Of a DNA stretch of 64,000 nt, positions 50,094-58,250 are shown piece after piece. The notes under the pieces are model-generated. The model searched no databases, was not told where the DNA came from, and saw only the letters and a list, made by a program, of their open reading frames with translations. This DNA comes from Pseudomonadota bacterium (lineage in GTDB: Bacteria; Pseudomonadota; Gammaproteobacteria; Steroidobacterales; Steroidobacteraceae), in assembly GCA_021792555.1 (NCBI GenBank), contig JAJYUL010000002.1, positions 62,001-126,000 on the forward strand. The letters are read 5' to 3'. Numbering within the stretch: position 1 is the stretch's first letter; each line of letters opens with the position of its first letter. The position numbers were made by a program, and so were the translations under genes.

Positions 50094-52214
50094 TCAGCGC
50101 AGTCGCGCGAGGTGCTCCCGGCTCCAGTCGGCGATCGTTCGCCCCTCCTCGACGAGCCGGCTGAGCAGCGGCGCCGGCTCCCAGTGCATGGGGCCGAGCT
50201 GCTGGCGGTACTTCAGCATGCCGTCACGCAGCGTCTTCAGACCGATCGTGTCGGCGTAGAACATCGGACCGCCGCGATATCTGGGAAAGCCGTAGCCGGA
50301 CGTCCAGACGACGTCGATATCGCTCGCGCGCAGCGCCACCCCTTCCTCCAGGATGCGCAGCCCCTCGTTCATCAGCGGAAACAGGCACCGCTCGAGGATC
50401 TCTTGCTCGCTGTGCTGGCGCTGGGGCACCCCGAGCGCGGCGGCATGCGCGCGCAGAATGGCTAGCGCTTCGGGATCGTCGTGCCGCGTGCGATCACCGG
50501 GCAGGTACCTGTAATACCCCGCCCCGCTCTTCTGGCCGAGGCGGCCGGCCGCATGCAGGGCGAGGTCGGCCTGATAGTACGTCGGGTCGGGCGGGTATTT
50601 GTCGGCGTTCGACTTGTGCACGTTGACGCCGACGTCGATCCCGGCCATGTCGAACACAGCCAGTATGCCCATGGCCATGCCGAAGTTCTCCAGCGCCGAG
50701 TCGACCTGCCGGGGTGTCGCACCCTCGAGCACCATGCGCTGGGCCTCGCGCGCATAGCCTTCCATCATGCGATTGCCGATGAAGCCGTAACACACCTTGG
50801 CGAGCACCGGCGTCTTGCGCAGCAGCTTCGCCAGATCCATGGCCGCGCCGACGGTCTGAAGCGAGGTCGCATCGGCCCGCACCACCTCGAGAAGGGGCAT
50901 GACGTGCGCGGGGGAGAAAAAATGCAGCCCGATCACATCCTGGGGCCGGCCGGTCGCAGCGGCGATCTCGTTGATGTCCAGGGTGGAGGTGTTGGTCGCC
51001 AGGATGGCGCCGGCCTTGGCGATCGAATCGAGGCGCGCGAAGATCTCCCTCTTGAGCTGCATCTTCTCGAACACGGCCTCGACAACGACATCGGCATCGC
51101 GCAGCGCCTCGTAGTCCGTCGCGCCGCTGATGAGCGCAAGCCGCTCGTCCCGCTGCCGCTCGCTGATGCGCCCGCGCTTCGCCATCGAGGCATACAGGTC
51201 CGCGATGGACTTGCGCCCGCGCTCTACGGCTTCCTCACTGACGTCGAGCAGCGTGACCGGCACCCCTGCGTTGGCGAAGGAAATGGCGATGCCGCCGCCC
51301 ATGGTCCCGGCGCCGACGATCCCGGCGCGGCGGATGGCCCGCGGCGCGCCGGGCGCAAGACCCGGGATCTTGCGCGTCTCGCGCTCGGCAAAGAACACGT
51401 GTATCTGAGCCTTCGCCTCCACGGTGGCCTTCGAGCGGTTGGCGATCTGCTCCTCGATCCGCAGCCCCTGCTCGAATGGCTCCGTCACAGCGGCGCTGAC
51501 CGCTTCGATCGCGCTGAGGGGCGCCACGCGGTGCGGGAACTGGCGCTTCGCCTTTTCCTTCAGCCGCTCGATGATCTGCGGCGTCGCGCTCGCCGGATCC
51601 ACGGTCCGCTCGCAGGTGCGCCGCGGCCCCTTGCCGGCCGCGACCACACCGCGCGCGTAGGCGAGCGCCGCTTCCCGCAGCGGGCCCTCGCTCACCTGAT
51701 CGACGAAACCCAGCTCGAGCGCCCGCGCAGCATCCACCGGACGGCCGCTGAAGAGCAGTTCGAGCGTCTGCTCGAGCCCGATCAGCCGGGGCATGCGCTG
51801 CGTGCCGCCCGCTCCGGGAATGATGCCGAGCGTCAGCTCCGGTAGGCCGAGGCGGCTGCCGGCCGCGGCGATGCGATAGTGACACGCGAGGGACAGTTCG
51901 AGCCCCCCGCCGAGCACGGTGCCGTGCAGGGCGGCGACGATGGGGAGCGGGAACTGCTCCAGGCGGCGGAACAGGTCGCGGTACTCGGCCTCCCGCGGCG
52001 GCCCCGAGAATTCCCCGATGTCGGCGCCCGAGCAGAAGGTGCTGCCCTCGGCCGTGAGCACGACGGCACGGACGCCATCGAGCGAGCCGATGCTCGAGAG
52101 CGCCTCGCTCAAGCCGGCCCGCACCGCGGCGCTGATCACATTGACGGGAGGATTGCAGATCGTCACGACGGCAATGCCGTCCTCGACGGAGAATGAAACG
52201 ACGTCCTGGCTCAT
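50094..52214 (-). CDS. Fused enoyl-CoA hydratase / 3-hydroxyacyl-CoA dehydrogenase
   Basis: A 706-residue bifunctional enzyme like FadJ and peroxisomal MFE. The crotonase part (residues about 1-200) has the oxyanion-hole stretch STFCSGADIGEF and the glutamates in LGLPELTLGIIPGAGGTQRM. The dehydrogenase part has GIVGAGTMGGGIAISFANAG, the catalytic histidine in GLHFFSPAHVMPLLEVV and the C-terminal GYGFPRYRGGPM. It hydrates and then oxidises an enoyl-CoA to a beta-ketoacyl-CoA. With the amidohydrolase 46 bases downstream it would do the work of CouM, CouN and CouO on p-coumaroyl- or feruloyl-CoA; ordinary fatty-acid oxidation is less likely because no thiolase is near. Confidence 0.9.
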   Translation of the reverse strand: MSQDVVSFSVEDGIAVVTICNPPVNVISAAVRAGLSEALSSIGSLDGVRAVVLTAEGSTFCSGADIGEFSGPPREAEYRDLFRRLEQFPLPIVAALHGTVLGGGLELSLACHYRIAAAGSRLGLPELTLGIIPGAGGTQRMPRLIGLEQTLELLFSGRPVDAARALELGFVDQVSEGPLREAALAYARGVVAAGKGPRRTCERTVDPASATPQIIERLKEKAKRQFPHRVAPLSAIEAVSAAVTEPFEQGLRIEEQIANRSKATVEAKAQIHVFFAERETRKIPGLAPGAPRAIRRAGIVGAGTMGGGIAISFANAGVPVTLLDVSEEAVERGRKSIADLYASMAKRGRISERQRDERLALISGATDYEALRDADVVVEAVFEKMQLKREIFARLDSIAKAGAILATNTSTLDINEIAAATGRPQDVIGLHFFSPAHVMPLLEVVRADATSLQTVGAAMDLAKLLRKTPVLAKVCYGFIGNRMMEGYAREAQRMVLEGATPRQVDSALENFGMAMGILAVFDMAGIDVGVNVHKSNADKYPPDPTYYQADLALHAAGRLGQKSGAGYYRYLPGDRTRHDDPEALAILRAHAAALGVPQRQHSEQEILERCLFPLMNEGLRILEEGVALRASDIDVVWTSGYGFPRYRGGPMFYADTIGLKTLRDGMLKYRQQLGPMHWEPAPLLSRLVEEGRTIADWSREHLARLR

Positions 52215-52251
52215 CGGAGTGTGACTCCTCGCAGCATTCGTAAACAGGCGG

Positions 52252-52761
52252 TCAAAGGGTCTCGAGCTTGCGCAGCAGGTCGATGAGCTGCGTGCGCCCG
52301 GCCTCGCCGAGGCAGGCCGTGATCCGCTTCTCCAGGCGCTCGTGCAGCGCCAGCGCCCTCGCGAGGACGTCGCGGCCGTGGGAAGTGAGCCGCAGCGCAT
52401 TCGACCTTCGGTCCGCCGGCAGCACCTCGCGTATCGCGAGTCCGTCGGCCTCGAGCGCATGGAGCAGCGGCGTGAAATTCGCGCGCTGGATGCCGAGCGC
52501 CGCACAGACATCCGACTGCCTCAGCCCGGGGTTGCGGGCAATCACCACCAGGACCGACAGCTCCCCCGGAGTGAGCCCGATCTCGCGCAGCGCGAGCTCG
52601 AAGCCGGCGAACACCGACAGCTGAGCGCGGCGCAACCGGTAGCCGATGAAGCCGCCGAGCGGACCGAGGTCCACCGCCGTGGGCACCGCCCGGCGAGCGG
52701 CGCCTGCCGAGGGTTGATCGGCTTTGCCACGGACCGCGCGCGCGCTCAGCGGATTTCTCAT
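52252..52761 (-). CDS. MarR-family transcriptional regulator
   Basis: A 169-residue winged-helix MarR regulator. Seen: the dimerisation helix FIGYRLRRAQLSVFAGFELA, the recognition region LRQSDVCAALGIQRANFTPL and the wing ADRRSNALRLTSHGRDVL. MarR proteins such as CouR, FerR and HcaR repress hydroxycinnamate genes and are released by hydroxycinnamoyl-CoA thioesters; this gene is first in the unit with the hydratase/dehydrogenase and amidohydrolase, so it probably represses them and itself. Residues 1-28 form a disordered basic tail and the true start may be further inside. Confidence 0.87.
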   Translation of the reverse strand: MRNPLSARAVRGKADQPSAGAARRAVPTAVDLGPLGGFIGYRLRRAQLSVFAGFELALREIGLTPGELSVLVVIARNPGLRQSDVCAALGIQRANFTPLLHALEADGLAIREVLPADRRSNALRLTSHGRDVLARALALHERLEKRITACLGEAGRTQLIDLLRKLETL

Positions 52762-52885
52762 CCCGGGCAGCTGCGCTTGGGCGCGATTCGGGCGCAGCGC
52801 CCCGCCCCGTCGGAAACTTGTGCAGGAACCCGGGTCGATCGTGACATACGCGCAGGGCCGTCTTCGCCGCAGCTCATCATGTGAT

Positions 52886-52914
52886 TATTTATCATAACTA
52901 ATTATCCGGGGCAA
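52886..52914 (-). promoter_or_regulatory. Promoter of the marR-hydratase-amidohydrolase unit
   Basis: Leftward TTGCCC (52909-52914), 17 bases, TAAATA (52886-52891), about 125 bases before the MarR start. It lies in an AT-rich island (52880-52907) that stands out from the GC-rich surroundings and includes the near-palindrome GATTATTTATC (52883-52893), a possible MarR operator. Confidence 0.5.
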
Positions 52915-52964
52915 CAAGCCCTGACCCCGGTGCAAGAGCCCCGCCCGCGCGCGCCGAAATCGCC

Positions 52965-54731
52965 TCAAATGTCCTCGGCGGGCGGCGCCGCGAGCGCCTG
53001 CGCGCCCCGCTCGATGACCGCCTGGTGCAACCGGGCCCGCGGCAGGATGTGCGCGGCATAGAACGCCGCCGTGGCGATGAGGGACCGCGACTGCGCCGCT
53101 TCGGGCACCGCTCGGGCGTTCGCCGCGGTCAATGCCCACTGCCAGCCGCCGGCCAGCACACCCAGCCAGTGCAGGAAGTGGTGGGCGGCGGCGCCGATCA
53201 GATCCGGCTCGGGCGGGCGCGCCATGAGGGCGGCGGCCGTCTCGCCGAGCCTGGCCGCCTCCTGCAGAAGCTGCTCGCGCAGCAGCCAGAGCGGATCGGA
53301 GGTGTCCTGGGGAAGCGCCCGCGCCGCCTGTCCGATGTCCTCCAGAAGCGTGCGCAGCGCCGCGCCTGCGTCCCGGAACACTTTGCGCGCGAGCAGATCC
53401 TGCGCCTGGATGTAATTGGTCCCCTCGAAGATCGGACCGATGCGCGCGTCGCGGTAGAGCTGAGAGATCTCCGAGTCATCGACATAACCTGCGCCGCCGT
53501 GGACCTGCACCCCGAGCGATGCGACTTCCACCGCCGTGTCCGAGCACCACGCCTTGACGAGGGGCGTAAGCAGATCGAGACGCCTCAGCGCCTTCTCCCG
53601 CGCAGACGGCTCCGCGGCCCGCTGCGAGACATCGAGCGCCGCGGCAGCGGTATAGGCGAGAGCGCGGGCGGCGTGCACCAACGCCTTCATCGTAAGAAGC
53701 ATGCGGCGGACGTCGGCATGCGCAATGATCGCCCGCGACGCTCCCGAGGCGTCGTGGCCCTGGACGCGCTGGCGCGCATATGCCCGCGCGAGCTGCAGCG
53801 CTCGCTCGGACAGGCCGAGTGAGTGCAGGCCTACCCCGAGGCGCATGTGGTTCATCATCGTGAACATGCAGGCGAGACCCTCGTTCACGCGGCCGATCAG
53901 CCAGCCGCGCGCGCCCTCGCCGTCCCCGAACGCCATGAGACACGTCGGACTCGCCCGAATGCCCATCTTGTGATCGACGGACAGCGCCTGGATGTCGTTG
54001 GGCTCCAGCCGCCCGTGCGCGGGGATCTTCTTCGGAACGAGAAAGAGCGACAGGCCCCTCACGCCCGCCGGCGCCTCCGGCGTGCGCGCCAGCACGAAAT
54101 GCACGATGTTGTCGGTGAGGTCATGATCGCCCCAGGAGATGAAGACCTTCCGGCCGCGCAGCCGCCAGGCGTCGCCGTGCGGCTCGGCCCGGGTACGGAT
54201 CAGCGACAGGTCCGAGCCGGCCTGCGGCTCAGTCAGGTCCATCGCGGCGGTCCACTCGCCGCTGGCGATGCGCGGCGCATACCGCTCGAGCAGCTCCGGC
54301 GGGGCATGCGCACGCAAGACCTCCAGCGCGCCCACGGCAAGCTCGGGGCACATCGCGAAGGACAGGTTGGCCCCGGCCCACATCTCGGTGACGGGCGCTG
54401 CGAGCAGCATGGGCAGGCCCTGACCGCCGCGCTCCGCCGGCGCCGAGAGCGACGCCCATCCGTCCTCGCGAAATCTCCGATAGGCGGCCGTGAAGCCCGG
54501 GGGCGTGACAACCCCCCCGCCGAGCTCCAGGTGCGAGGGCAAGCGGTCGCCGAGGCGGTTCAGCGGCGAGAGCGCCTCGGCCGCGAAGCGGGCCGCCCCT
54601 TCGAGGACGGGCTCGGCCACGGCGCTCAACGTCTCGCCGTATCCCTCGATGACATGGGCGCCGGAGGTCTGCGCGGCCTGCGCGAGCGCAAGACGCATGA
54701 GCGCAACGGGCGCCTCGTAACTGGAGGACAT
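52965..54731 (-). CDS. Acyl-CoA dehydrogenase (large, DmdC-like)
   Basis: A 588-residue FAD acyl-CoA dehydrogenase of the longer AidB/DmdC/PhcB-like class. Seen: the FAD-binding TAAMDLTEPQAGSDLSLIRT and KVFISWGDHDLTDNIVHFVL, the family LGVQVHGGAGYVDDSEISQLYRD-type stretch (about 430-455, holding the usual VHGG), and IGPIFEGTNYIQAQDLLARK. Members act on 3-methylmercaptopropionyl-CoA or other short branched or aryl acyl-CoAs. Here a phenylpropanoyl-CoA such as dihydroferuloyl-CoA would be a fitting substrate, leading into the hydratase/dehydrogenase next door. That is inference. About 200 bases, with a promoter for marR, lie downstream. Confidence 0.88.
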   Translation of the reverse strand: MSSSYEAPVALMRLALAQAAQTSGAHVIEGYGETLSAVAEPVLEGAARFAAEALSPLNRLGDRLPSHLELGGGVVTPPGFTAAYRRFREDGWASLSAPAERGGQGLPMLLAAPVTEMWAGANLSFAMCPELAVGALEVLRAHAPPELLERYAPRIASGEWTAAMDLTEPQAGSDLSLIRTRAEPHGDAWRLRGRKVFISWGDHDLTDNIVHFVLARTPEAPAGVRGLSLFLVPKKIPAHGRLEPNDIQALSVDHKMGIRASPTCLMAFGDGEGARGWLIGRVNEGLACMFTMMNHMRLGVGLHSLGLSERALQLARAYARQRVQGHDASGASRAIIAHADVRRMLLTMKALVHAARALAYTAAAALDVSQRAAEPSAREKALRRLDLLTPLVKAWCSDTAVEVASLGVQVHGGAGYVDDSEISQLYRDARIGPIFEGTNYIQAQDLLARKVFRDAGAALRTLLEDIGQAARALPQDTSDPLWLLREQLLQEAARLGETAAALMARPPEPDLIGAAAHHFLHWLGVLAGGWQWALTAANARAVPEAAQSRSLIATAAFYAAHILPRARLHQAVIERGAQALAAPPAEDI

Positions 54732-55272
54732 CGGGTGTTACCGCCTGCGGTCCCGCACAGGCGGACCGCGCATTGCTTTCGAGGCGCCGCCGGGGCGCCC
54801 CGGATACATCAGGCGCGCCGCCGCGAGGCGCCGCACGCTCTGACCGCTCCTGCTCGACACTGCTGTAGACCCTGACCGGGCCGGGCGCCTCGATCCAATG
54901 TTCGCGCGTGAGCCGACCGTGGACCGGCGGGCAAGTCGATTTGCTCGCCAACTGCGAGACCGGATAGGCATCCGGTATCTGTCCGGGATTCTATACGCAT
55001 CCGTACACCAGGTCCCCAGACTGCGGCACCGGCAACGCACGAGGCGCCCCGCAAGACACGAGCGCCCTTGAGCCGCGAAACCGGGCGCCGCCGCTCCTCC
55101 CACAGTGAAATCCCCGTTCGCTGCCGAGCGAAATCAACGGTCACTATTTCCATTCTCGATGTCTCATATCTCAATTTCCGACTTCTGAAACCCTCACCGA
55201 CCGGCTACCGTTTCCGCACCCCCGAAGCCGGCAAGCGCTCCGCGCCGGCCCGCGCAGCCAAGAGAGAGACGG
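54732..55272. other. 541-base gap upstream of metF
   Basis: Separates the divergent acyl-CoA dehydrogenase and metF genes. It includes a small inverted repeat TTCGCT-4-AGCGAA (55117-55132) and an AT-richer stretch at about 55135-55200 that may be the metF promoter. I looked for a folate- or SAM/SAH-type riboswitch and did not recognise one; no gene is evident. Confidence 0.4.
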
Positions 55273-56223
55273 ATGAGTCAGAACGTCGGTCAATGTGAGA
55301 CTGTTGCGATGGCAGAGCATCCGCTCGGCGCGCTGCGGCGTGCCCTCGTCGAATTCGCGCGCAGCGCCTCGACGGAGATCTCGACCCACGACGAGACGCT
55401 GTTGGAGGATCTCGCGCGGCGGCTGCCCGCGGGCATGCCGGTGTACGTGGCGCACACGCCAAAGGCCTCGCTCGAGGAGGTGGTGCGGGTCGCGATCAAG
55501 GTTCAGTCCGTGGGCTTCACCGCATCTCCGCACCTGGTCGCGCGCAGACTGCCGGGCGAGAAGGCGCTCCGCGACGCTCTGGCACGCCTGCGCGAGCACG
55601 GCATCGAACAGGCGCTGTTGGTTGCCGGCGATCTGGATCCGCCGCTCGGACCGTTCAGCAGCACGCTCGAGGTGCTGGACTCTGGGGCGCTGCAGGAGGC
55701 GGGACTGAAGCGCATCGGCGTCGCCGGACACCCCGAAGGACACCCCGCGGTCGCACAGGCGGAGCTGCTCGCGGCGCTGCGCGCCAAGCAGCAGTTCGCC
55801 GCCCGCTCCGGCATCGCCGTACACATCGTCACCCAGTTCGGCTTCAATCCGGAGGGGATCTGCGCCTGGGACCGCATGCTCACACAGGAAGGGATCACGC
55901 TGCCGGTGCACGTGGGCATGGCCGGACCGACGCCGCTGACGAAGCTGCTGAAATTCGCCGTGCAGTGCGGCATCGGCACCTCGATGAGCTCGCTCATCAA
56001 GAGCAAGGGCGCCGTCGCCGGCCTCACCGGCTTCGCCGGCAGCCCCGAACAGATGCTGCTCGGGCTGGTGAAGGGCCGCAGCGCCTATTCCGGATCGCGT
56101 CTGATGCAACCGCACGTGTACTCCTTTGGCGGCGCCATTGCGACCGCCGATTGGCTGCACGCGGTCATGGCCGGCGCCTTCGATCTGACGCCGGACGGCG
56201 GTAAGCTCACGCTGCGCGCCTGA
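55273..56223 (+). CDS. metF: Methylenetetrahydrofolate reductase (MetF-like)
   Basis: A 316-residue flavin-dependent TIM-barrel enzyme of the MetF family. Seen: AHTPKASLEEVVRVAIKV, the LLVAGDLDPPLG loop with the conserved aspartate, GVAGHPEGHPAV, IVTQFGFNPEGI and VGMAGPTPLTKLLKFA. In Sphingobium SYK-6, metF works with LigM: the methyl-tetrahydrofolate made by O-demethylation is oxidised back to methylene-tetrahydrofolate. The sequence is rather divergent from the methionine-biosynthesis enzyme, which fits this catabolic direction. It is followed after 44 bases by purU on the same strand, supporting a one-carbon recycling unit. Confidence 0.88.
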   Translation: MSQNVGQCETVAMAEHPLGALRRALVEFARSASTEISTHDETLLEDLARRLPAGMPVYVAHTPKASLEEVVRVAIKVQSVGFTASPHLVARRLPGEKALRDALARLREHGIEQALLVAGDLDPPLGPFSSTLEVLDSGALQEAGLKRIGVAGHPEGHPAVAQAELLAALRAKQQFAARSGIAVHIVTQFGFNPEGICAWDRMLTQEGITLPVHVGMAGPTPLTKLLKFAVQCGIGTSMSSLIKSKGAVAGLTGFAGSPEQMLLGLVKGRSAYSGSRLMQPHVYSFGGAIATADWLHAVMAGAFDLTPDGGKLTLRA

Positions 56224-56267
56224 TCAGACCCCGGTCTGAAAGAGACGAGATCACGAGCGAGCTTGCC

Positions 56268-57203
56268 ATGTCCTCCTCCCTCATCGACAAGTCGGCGTCG
56301 GCCCGCGCCGAGCGCTCATCGAGCGCAGCGGCCGCGCCGCATCGCCCTGCGCAATACATTCTCACCACCGCCTGCCCCGACACCAGCGGGATCGTGGCGG
56401 CGGTCGCGGGTTTTCTCGCCGGACAAAACGCCACGATCACCGAGGCGCAGCATCACAACGATCCGGACAGCCGCACCTCGTTCATGCGCACGGTGTTTCA
56501 CGACAATGGCAAGGGTCTTGCGGCGCCGGCGGAGCTCGATCGGGCGTTCGCCGAGCAGGTCGGCAAGCGCTTCCAGATGCACTGGCGCTTCCACGAGGTC
56601 GAGCACCGCTGCCGCGCGCTGATCGCCGTTTCCCGCCAGGGCCATTGCCTGAACAGCATCCTGCACCGCTGGAGCACCGGGACGCTCCCGATCGAGGTGG
56701 TGGCGGTGGTCTCGAACCACCAGGACATGCGCAGCCTCGCCGAGTGGCACGGCGTGCCGTATCACTACCTGCCCATCATCGACGGGCGCAAAGCCGAGCA
56801 GGAGCAGCGGCTGGTCGAGCTGTTCGAGAAGGTCGATGCGGAGCTGCTGGTGCTGGCGCGCTACATGCAGATCCTTTCCGCCGACGCCTGCCGGTACTTC
56901 GAGGGCCGGGCGGTCAACATCCATCATTCGTTCCTGCCCGGCTTCAAGGGCGCCAAGGCCTACCACCAGGCCTACGAGCGGGGCGTGAAGCTCATCGGCG
57001 CCACCGCGCACTACGTGACGGTCGAGCTCGACGAAGGGCCGATCATCGAACAGGAGGTCGAGCGGGTCGATCACACCCAGTCGGCCGCGGACCTGGCGGA
57101 TGTCGGCAGCGAGCTCGAGACCGTGGTACTGAACCGCGCCATCAAGTGGCATGCCGAACGGCGCGTGTTCCGCAACGGCCGCAAGACCGTGGTCCTCAGG
57201 TAG
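56268..57203 (+). CDS. purU: Formyltetrahydrofolate deformylase (PurU)
   Basis: A 311-residue enzyme that hydrolyses 10-formyltetrahydrofolate to formate and tetrahydrofolate. It has an N-terminal ACT domain (ILTTACPDTSGIVAAVAGFL, about 30-105) and a formyltransferase-fold domain with the catalytic Asn-His in NIHHSFLPGFKGAKAY and Asp in VELDEGPIIEQE. The first about 28 residues are a Ser/Ala-rich extension. Together with MetF it would empty the tetrahydrofolate pool of methyl groups coming from two O-demethylases, releasing them as formate. LigH (formyl-THF synthetase), found in the Sphingobium cluster, is not in this window. Confidence 0.94.
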   Translation: MSSSLIDKSASARAERSSSAAAAPHRPAQYILTTACPDTSGIVAAVAGFLAGQNATITEAQHHNDPDSRTSFMRTVFHDNGKGLAAPAELDRAFAEQVGKRFQMHWRFHEVEHRCRALIAVSRQGHCLNSILHRWSTGTLPIEVVAVVSNHQDMRSLAEWHGVPYHYLPIIDGRKAEQEQRLVELFEKVDAELLVLARYMQILSADACRYFEGRAVNIHHSFLPGFKGAKAYHQAYERGVKLIGATAHYVTVELDEGPIIEQEVERVDHTQSAADLADVGSELETVVLNRAIKWHAERRVFRNGRKTVVLR

Positions 57204-57216
57204 CGCACAGCGCTAC
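57200..57216. terminator. Hairpin overlapping the purU and lysR stop codons
   Basis: Perfect 7-bp stem GTAGCGC / GCGCTAC with a 3-base loop. The purU TAG lies in the left arm and the lysR TAG (as CTA) in the right arm, so one palindrome supplies both stop codons of the convergent genes. Confidence 0.5.
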
Positions 57217-58142
57217 GGGCGGGTCGCACCCGTGATTTCGCTCGCCACTTCCTCCAGCTGAGCGCGCAGCCACGTGTGAGCCGGATCATCGTGGCGGCGG
57301 CGGTGCCACACCGCGTACATCGATAATTCGGGCGCGCTGAGCGGCAGTGCCGCACTGGCGAAGCCGCCGAGCGGCCCGAGACGCATCAGCGAGGGCAGAC
57401 TCGTCAGCATGTCCGTGCCGCTGAGGAACGCCGCGATGCCCGCGAAGTTAGGCACCGCCACCCCGACCGAACGTGACAGCCCACGCGCATCGAGCAGCTC
57501 ATCGAACTCCAGACGCCGGCCGTCCTCGTACGCCACGGTGATGTGGCGCGCGGCGAGGTACTCCTCCAGCGTGGCGGGCGCGGCACGCGCCCGGGGATCG
57601 AAGAAACAGACGTAGCGGTCGGTGAACAGCCGCTTTTGCAGCAGGTCCGAGCCCTCTGGCGGGCGCGGCGTTACGATCAGATCGCAGCGGCCCGCACGCA
57701 GCATCTCCGCCGTGGGCGCGCGCGAGGGAATGACGATGAGCCGCAGACTCTTCAGCTGCGCGGCCAGCCGCCGCTGGAACGAGGGCAACAGCAGGTCGCG
57801 CTGAAAATCGTTGGCCGCGACGGTCAGCACCAGCTCGGTGTCCTGCGGCGAGAACTGCGGGCGGCGGCCGAGCTGCTCGAGATCGCACAGCAGCTGCCTC
57901 GCCGGCGCGGCCAGCGCCTCGGCACGGGCGGTAGCGGCGATCCCGCGGCCCGACTTGACGAACAGCGGATCACCCAGCACCTCGCGCAGCCGCTCCAGAG
58001 CGTGGCTGACCGCCGACTGTGAGAGGCCGAGACGCTCCGCCGCCGCCGTGACCGAGCCGCTCTCGAGCACGGCGAGGAACGTCCGCAGCATGCGGCCGTC
58101 GATCTCGAGCAGATTCGCTGACGGGGACTGCAGGTCGCTCAT
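57213..58142 (-). CDS. LysR-family transcriptional regulator (2)
   Basis: A 309-residue LysR regulator. The helix-turn-helix is VTAAAERLGLSQSAVSHALE with the following RLREVLGDPLFVKSGRG; the effector domain follows. It resembles the first LysR regulator here (26514) in its C-terminal ending DDPAHTWLRAQLEEV versus DPAHTWLRELIIEI, so both are in one aromatic-responsive subgroup. It lies about 110 bases after the second ligB on the same strand and probably controls the second ligAB pair. Confidence 0.88.
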   Translation of the reverse strand: MSDLQSPSANLLEIDGRMLRTFLAVLESGSVTAAAERLGLSQSAVSHALERLREVLGDPLFVKSGRGIAATARAEALAAPARQLLCDLEQLGRRPQFSPQDTELVLTVAANDFQRDLLLPSFQRRLAAQLKSLRLIVIPSRAPTAEMLRAGRCDLIVTPRPPEGSDLLQKRLFTDRYVCFFDPRARAAPATLEEYLAARHITVAYEDGRRLEFDELLDARGLSRSVGVAVPNFAGIAAFLSGTDMLTSLPSLMRLGPLGGFASAALPLSAPELSMYAVWHRRRHDDPAHTWLRAQLEEVASEITGATRP

Positions 58143-58250
58143 GGCTCATGCTCGCCGCGCCCGCTGTCTCGCGGCACGCGCGCCCCGCCATTCTGGCACA
58201 GAGCCGAATGCGCGCAGAGCCGAATTTCCGCCCCCGGCGCTCGTGCGCGC

